From: Actinokineospora diospyrosa | GTDB lineage: Bacteria; Actinomycetota; Actinomycetes; Mycobacteriales; Pseudonocardiaceae | Length of the DNA: 64,000 bases | Assembly (NCBI RefSeq): GCF_024171925.1 | Contig: NZ_JAMTCO010000007.1 | Span: forward strand, 248,001-312,000 | Reading direction: 5' to 3' | Shown: positions 60,129 through 64,000 of the stretch, piece by piece | Layout: each line of letters opens with the position of its first letter | Position numbering within the stretch: the first letter of the stretch is position 1 | The notes under the pieces: generated by a model | The model's input: only the letters and a program-made list of their open reading frames with translations | Database searches by the model: none | Told to the model about the DNA's origin: nothing | Made by a program: the position numbers and the translations under genes

Positions 60129-61439
60129 CTATTCGGACAGCTCCTGGTCCCGGGTCTCGGGCAACCAGAACAGCGAGACGAAGGCGATGCCGTACGCGAC
60201 AGCGCCGAAGGCCATCGCGCCACCGATGCCGTAGGTGAGTGCGATGAAGCCGATCGCGGTGGGGAAGAAGGCGCCGACCGCGCGGCCGAAGTTGTAGGTG
60301 AACCCGGGACCCGCGCCGCGGGCCCGGCTGGGGTAGAGCTCGGCCAGGTACGCGCCGAAGCCGGAGAAGATCGCTGACGAGCAGAAGCCGAGCGGGAAGC
60401 CCAGGTACATCACGTACCCGCCGACCGAGCTGGGCAGCTGCGTGTAGGCGAGCAGCAGGACCGCGCTGAGCACGGCGAACAGCCGGAAGGCGGTCTTGCG
60501 GCCGAACCGGTCGGCGACCTGGCCGCCGGTGAGGTAACCGAGGAAGGCGCCGCTGATGAGGAACACCAGGTAGCCGCCGGTGCCGATCACGGTGAGGCCG
60601 CGGTTCTTGGCCAGGAACGTGGGCAGCCAGGTGGCCAGCGTGTAGTAGCCGCCCTGGCAGCCGGTGGCCAGCAATGAAGCGAAGACGGTGCGCTTGAGCA
60701 GGTCCCTTCGGAAGATCGCCTTGAGCGAGCCGCGGGCCTTCTCCGGGGTGAAGACCGGGGCGTCCTGCAGGCCGCGCCGCAGGTAGATGACCAGCAGGGC
60801 GGGCAGGGCGCCGGTGAAGAAGAGGATCCGCCAGCCGGTGCTCGGGTCGGTCAGGCTGAACACCAGCGTGGACACCAGCGCGGCCAGGCCCCAGCCGACC
60901 GCCCAGGAGCTCTGCACCAGCGCCGCCGCTCGGCCGCGGTGGGTGGCGTTGACGTACTCGGCGACCAGGATCGCGCCGGTCGCCCACTCACCGCCGAAGC
61001 CGAGGCCCTGCATGGCGCGCAGGGCCAGGAGGGTCTCGTAGTTGGGCGCGAGGCCGCACAGGGCGGTGAACACCGCGTAGGTGATGACCGTGATCATCAG
61101 CGTCCGGACCCGGCCCAGCCGGTCAGCCAGCACCCCGGCCGCGACGCCGCCGACCGCTGAGAACACCAGGGTCGTGGTGGAGAGCAGGCCGGTCTGGCCG
61201 GTGTTGAGGCCGAAGGTCGCCGCGATGGCGGTGAGGCCGAGCGGGAGGACCCAGAAGTCGTAGGAGTCGAGCCCGTAGCCGAGGAAGGCCCCGACCACGG
61301 CTTTGCGGCCGCGCTGGGGCAGGTCCCGCCACCAGCGCCCCCGCCTGGTGGCCGCCTGCCCCGTCTTGCCTGCCTGCTCTGCCGTACCTGCCGTACCTGC
61401 CGTACCTGCTGTGTCTGCCGTGCCTGTCGTGTCTGCCAT
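60129..61439 (-). CDS. MFS transporter, carboxylate/aromatic-acid or sialate-like family
   Basis: The ~436-residue protein has 12 hydrophobic helices and MFS motifs: GYGLDSYDFWVLPLGLTAI in helix 1, ADRLGRVRTLM in loop 2-3, and RAMQGLGFGGEWATGAILVAEY in helix 4-5, typical of the AAHS/SHS/MHS groups that import organic acids with protons. An N-terminal tail of short Thr-Ala-Gly repeats (TAGTAGTAG) comes from 9-bp DNA repeats. The ATG at 61439 is used; a GTG directly before it is equally possible. It is divergent from the GntR gene, with a duplicated operator between. A role in uptake of an organic acid controlled by that regulator is likely; sialic acid is possible but unproven. Confidence 0.88.
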   Translation of the reverse strand: MADTTGTADTAGTAGTAGTAEQAGKTGQAATRRGRWWRDLPQRGRKAVVGAFLGYGLDSYDFWVLPLGLTAIAATFGLNTGQTGLLSTTTLVFSAVGGVAAGVLADRLGRVRTLMITVITYAVFTALCGLAPNYETLLALRAMQGLGFGGEWATGAILVAEYVNATHRGRAAALVQSSWAVGWGLAALVSTLVFSLTDPSTGWRILFFTGALPALLVIYLRRGLQDAPVFTPEKARGSLKAIFRRDLLKRTVFASLLATGCQGGYYTLATWLPTFLAKNRGLTVIGTGGYLVFLISGAFLGYLTGGQVADRFGRKTAFRLFAVLSAVLLLAYTQLPSSVGGYVMYLGFPLGFCSSAIFSGFGAYLAELYPSRARGAGPGFTYNFGRAVGAFFPTAIGFIALTYGIGGAMAFGAVAYGIAFVSLFWLPETRDQELSE

Positions 61440-61487
61440 CACTCACCCCGCTCGGTCGCTCACCTACCGTGGCGTCCCAGTGTGGCG

Positions 61488-61564
61488 ATTGTTCAACAAT
61501 ATGACAATACTTCAATTGGACGATCCTACATGTGAACTGTATGATTGTTGAACGATCTGACAAT
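61488..61564. promoter_or_regulatory. Duplicated FCD/GntR operator between MFS and regulator genes
   Basis: Two 21-bp sites, 61488-61508 and 61544-61564, match at 18 of 21 positions. Each has the form ATTGT-N11-ACAAT, and the first also contains the perfect palindrome ATTGTTCAACAAT. Sites are 56 bp apart. The second overlaps upstream starts of the regulator gene, which favours the TTG start at 61601. Confidence 0.8.
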
Positions 61565-61600
61565 CAGGTCCGGGTCGGTGCGGGTGATCGGGAGGGTGCG

Positions 61601-62281
61601 TTGAGCGTCGAGGACGCGTTGGACAGGCTGCGTGACCTGGCCGGGGTGCGGCGGCGGTCGCACGGGACGGCGGCCGAGGTCACCGCCGACACGCTGCGTG
61701 AACTGATCATGGAAGGCGGCCTGCGGCCCGGCGACCGGGTCGTCGAGGAGTCCCTGCTCGAGCCGCTGGAGATCTCCCGCAACACCCTGCGCGAGGCGTT
61801 CCGGCTGCTGGCGCACGAGAAGCTGATCGAGCACAAGGTCAACCGCGGCGTGTTCGTCCGGGCCCTGACCGCCGACGACGTCAGCGACCTGTTCACCGTC
61901 CGGGTCCTGATCGAGTTGACCGCGCTGCGCCGCTCCCGCGAACCGGACTGGACCGCGATGGCTCAGGCCGTCGACGAGGGCCGGGCCCGCGCCGCAGCGG
62001 AGGACTGGCTAGGTGTCGGCACCGCGAACATGCGCTTCCACAAGGCCATCGTCGCCTCGGTGGGTAGCGCCCGCCTGGACGAGCTGATGAGTCAGCTCAC
62101 CGCTGAGCTGCGCCTGGGCTTCCACGAGATGGGCGATCCCCGCGCCTTCCACGAGAAGTACCTGACCCGCAACGCCGCTATCGCCGACTCCGTCCGCGAA
62201 GGCGACATCGAAGGCGCGGTGGCCCAACTGCGCGAGTACCTGGACGACGCCAAGGCCGAGATGCTCGCCGCCTTCGGCTGA
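61601..62281 (+). CDS. GntR-family regulator with FCD domain
   Basis: The ~226-residue protein has a winged helix (TADTLRELIMEGGLRPGDRVVEESLLEPLEISRNTLREAFRLLAHEKLIEHKVNRGVFV) and an FCD all-helical ligand domain with metal-ligand-like residues (TVRVLIELTAL, ANMRFHKAIVASVG, EKYLTRNAAIADSVREGD). FCD regulators usually sense organic acids. The TTG 61601 was chosen because GGGAGG lies 5 nt before it; an upstream ATG at 61541 would place one operator inside the coding region. It most likely represses the divergent MFS gene and itself by binding the duplicated site upstream. Confidence 0.9.
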   Translation: MSVEDALDRLRDLAGVRRRSHGTAAEVTADTLRELIMEGGLRPGDRVVEESLLEPLEISRNTLREAFRLLAHEKLIEHKVNRGVFVRALTADDVSDLFTVRVLIELTALRRSREPDWTAMAQAVDEGRARAAAEDWLGVGTANMRFHKAIVASVGSARLDELMSQLTAELRLGFHEMGDPRAFHEKYLTRNAAIADSVREGDIEGAVAQLREYLDDAKAEMLAAFG

Positions 62282-62757
62282 CCCGCCCGCCCACCGGTCC
62301 AGGGGGCCCGCCCGCGACGATCGGGGACGCGGGCGGCGGAGGATCGAGGCACTCGGTTGACCGCGTTCCGGACGCCGTGGGCCGCCTCGACGGTGTGGGA
62401 GCCGTCTTCGTCCCCCGCCATGACCAGGCCACGAGCCGCGCACAGTGGATCGTGCGCGCCGACGAGGACCTGCGGCTGCAGGAGGACCGCACGCGCGGGC
62501 TGCGCATCGGTGCCGCGCGGCGCACAGTTCGACGATGGCCTCGGCCCGCTCGCCGTCGGCGACACTGTGCTCGCTGGCCACCATCGCGCCGGACGCAGCT
62601 CCGTCCGCGCCAGGTGCGCCGCGCCCAACCCCCGAAAGGCCGCAGTGGACGCGGTGCGGGTGGCGGCCATCAGCCTTTGGGATGCTGGTCGCGGACTTCG
62701 GCCGGGGGTCGGCGGCTCGACTAGGGTCGGCGGGGTGCGGATGATCGGACGTGTTCG
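62282..62757. other. Gap of ~475 bp without a supported gene
   Basis: A forward frame near 62377-62520 has good third-position GC (VPRHDQATSRAQWIVRADED and on) but loses it further along, so it may be a remnant of a lost gene. Neither strand gives a convincing start, ribosome site or known domain. Confidence 0.55.
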
Positions 62758-63513
62758 GTGAGCCCTTGGGAAGGCGTGCTGGTCTTCGTGGCCGGGGTGC
62801 TCGCCGGGGGGATCAACTCGGTGGTGGGCTCGGGCACCCTGATCACCTTCCCCGTCCTGCTCGCCGTCGGCTACCCGCCGGTGGTCGCGAACATCTCCAA
62901 CGGCATGGGCCTGGTGCCCGGCTCGGTGTCCGGCGCGATCGGCTACCGCGACCAGCTCGTCGGTCAGCGCACCCGCCTGCTCCGCCTGGGCGCCGCGTCC
63001 ACCACCGGTGGCATCATCGGCGCGATCCTGCTGCTCGTGCTGCCCTCGAGCGCGTTCGAGGCGATCGTCCCCGTCCTCATCGCCATTGCGCTGATCCTGG
63101 TCGTCGCACAGCCGTGGCTGGCGCGCAAACTCGCCGAGCGGCAGGCCGAGCGCCACCCGCACGGGGGCGTCGGCCTGCTCGCGGCGGTCTTCGTGGTCGG
63201 GGTCTACGGCGGCTACTTCGGCGCGGCCCAGGGGATCCTGCTGATGGGGATCATGGGCATCCTGCTGCAGGAGTCGCTGCAGCGGGTCAACGCGATCAAG
63301 AACGTGCTCGCCGCCGTCGTGAACCTGGCGTCGGGCCTGGTGTTCGTGTTCGTCGCCGATGTGGCGTGGTGGGCGTTCGCGTTGATCGCGGTCGGGTCGA
63401 CCATCGGTGGGGTGATCGGCGCGAAGGTGGGCAAGAAGCTCTCGCCCACCGTCCTGCGCGGCGTGATCGTGGTCGTCGGGACCGCGGCGATCGTCCAGCT
63501 GCTGCTGAAGTAG
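62758..63513 (+). CDS. TauE/SafE-family permease
   Basis: The 251-residue membrane protein has two copies of a three- to four-helix unit, with the signature GGINSVVGSGTLITFPVLLAVGYPP in the first and GVYGGYFGAAQGILLMGIMG in the second, typical of TauE/SafE transporters that export sulfite or sulfonates, or transport organic anions. It starts at GTG 62758 with only a weak ribosome site. Its stop is immediately followed by the convergent HisC-like gene. The substrate is not predictable from the sequence or from neighbours. Confidence 0.9.
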   Translation: MSPWEGVLVFVAGVLAGGINSVVGSGTLITFPVLLAVGYPPVVANISNGMGLVPGSVSGAIGYRDQLVGQRTRLLRLGAASTTGGIIGAILLLVLPSSAFEAIVPVLIAIALILVVAQPWLARKLAERQAERHPHGGVGLLAAVFVVGVYGGYFGAAQGILLMGIMGILLQESLQRVNAIKNVLAAVVNLASGLVFVFVADVAWWAFALIAVGSTIGGVIGAKVGKKLSPTVLRGVIVVVGTAAIVQLLLK

Positions 63514-64000
63514 TTACCGCGGGAAGGCCTTGGCCGCCGAGAGGAACAGGTCGTTCTCCTCGGGGGTGCCGATGGTGACCCGGGCACCGTCACCGGCGAA
63601 CGCGCGCACCACGACCTTGTGGTTGAGGCAGTGCTCGTTGAACGCCGCGGTGTCCTCGCCCAGCGGCAGCCACACGAAGTTCGCCTCGGTCTCGGGCACC
63701 TCGTACCCGAGCGCGAGCAGCTCCGCCCGAACCCGCCCGCGCTCGGCCACGATGTCGCGGCAGCGCGCCAGCAGCTCGTCCTCGGCGTCCAACGAGGCCA
63801 GCGCCGCCACCTGCGCGATCGCGTTCACGCCGAAGGGCACGAACACCTTGCGCACGGTCTCGGTCACCGCGTCCGGCGCCACCAGGTAACCCACCCGCAG
63901 GCCCGCCAAGCCGTACGCCTTGGAGAAGGTCCGCAGCACCGCCACGTTGTCGCGCCCGCGCGCCCACTGCTCCTTGGCGATCACCACGCCGTCTGGCACC
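63514..64000 (-). CDS. HisC-like aminotransferase, C-terminal part (cut by window edge)
   Basis: The reverse strand is open from a TAA at 63514 to the right edge, giving the C-terminal ~162 residues of a fold-type I aminotransferase. The PLP lysine is in [19 protein letters not shown], as in histidinol-phosphate aminotransferases and the aromatic-amino-acid Pat enzymes of actinobacteria; ANFVWLPLG and [11 protein letters not shown] are the conserved C-terminal motifs. M. tuberculosis has a HisC2/Pat gene (Rv3772) a few genes from Rv3777, which fits the neighbourhood. The N-terminal part is outside the window, so the choice between histidine and phenylalanine pathways cannot be made here. Confidence 0.92.
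   Translation of the reverse strand, partial: VPDGVVIAKEQWARGRDNVAVLRTFSKAYGLAGLRVGYLVAPDAVTETVRKVFVPFGVNAIAQVAALASLDAEDELLARCRDIVAERGRVRAELLALGYEVPETEANFVWLPLGEDTAAFNEHCLNHKVVVRAFAGDGARVTIGTPEENDLFLSAAKAFPR

Noticed and set aside
60129-61439. Calling the MFS protein a sialic acid importer (NanT)
   Set aside because: The family motifs fit several organic-acid groups equally, and the neighbouring genes are not sialic acid catabolic genes.
62377-62724. A possible protein between the GntR and TauE genes
   Set aside because: Only the first part has coding-like third-position GC; there is no ribosome site, no domain and the later part reads as shadow sequence.

Overview
The window is high-GC DNA from an arabinogalactan-making actinomycete, most likely a member of the Pseudonocardiaceae. 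The evidence is strong G/C preference at third codon positions, many GTG and TTG starts, cell-wall galactan and arabinan precursor genes in an order like that of Mycobacterium tuberculosis Rv3777-Rv3809c, a type VII-style WXG operon, a proteasome activator (Bpa), and LAxTG-anchored surface proteins. No phage, transposase or CRISPR gene was recognised. The assignment rests on reading translations and motifs; no database was searched.

Layout. 0-9 kb: polyprenyl/GT-C type membrane glycosyltransferase-like proteins, a Gfo/Idh/MocA oxidoreductase coupled to a DegT aminotransferase, a flippase-like membrane protein and a left-handed beta-helix acyltransferase, together suggesting assembly of an amino-sugar-containing envelope glycan. 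9-20 kb: two tandem GlfT2-type galactofuranosyltransferases, then (after a repeat-rich gap, a cold-shock gene, a HAD phosphatase and an LLM-type oxidoreductase) glf, a PAP2 phosphatase and ubiA, which make UDP-galactofuranose and decaprenyl-phosphoribose. 20-27 kb: an NlpC/P60-like protein without its catalytic Cys, a large AfsR/SARP regulator and a four-gene YbaB/WXG operon. 27-34 kb: dprE2-dprE1, a gtrA gene behind a 21-bp tandem leader repeat, and the glfT1-wzt-wzm galactan export operon.

34-39 kb holds the most distinctive cassette: neuB, neuC, a GT29 (sialyltransferase)-like gene coupled to a small coiled-coil gene, and neuA. This predicts synthesis, CMP activation and transfer of a nonulosonic (sialic-like) acid. 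It sits between the galactan ABC exporter genes and bpa, which are neighbours in M. tuberculosis, so it looks like an insertion into an otherwise conserved cell-wall locus. Inside it is a 1.2-kb G-rich gap carrying three copies of a ~110-bp unit, each with two perfect DnaA boxes 19 bp apart and a fixed 48-bp distance to a TAGGCT box. A second intergenic repeat family, with TTATCCACA boxes beside GC hairpins, occurs at 13.2, 13.8, 15.0 and 30.8 kb.

39-64 kb: bpa, a desulfurase-like protein lacking the PLP lysine, a quinone oxidoreductase, then an exported-protein region with tandem M28 peptidases, a TPR/P-loop protein, three LAxTG surface proteins, a snapalysin-like protease, a secreted 5'-nucleotidase and a YpfJ-type metalloprotease, plus tRNA-Ser(UGA) and a MarR regulator. 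The right end has an MFS transporter divergent from a GntR/FCD regulator with a duplicated operator between them, a TauE/SafE permease, and a partial HisC-like aminotransferase.
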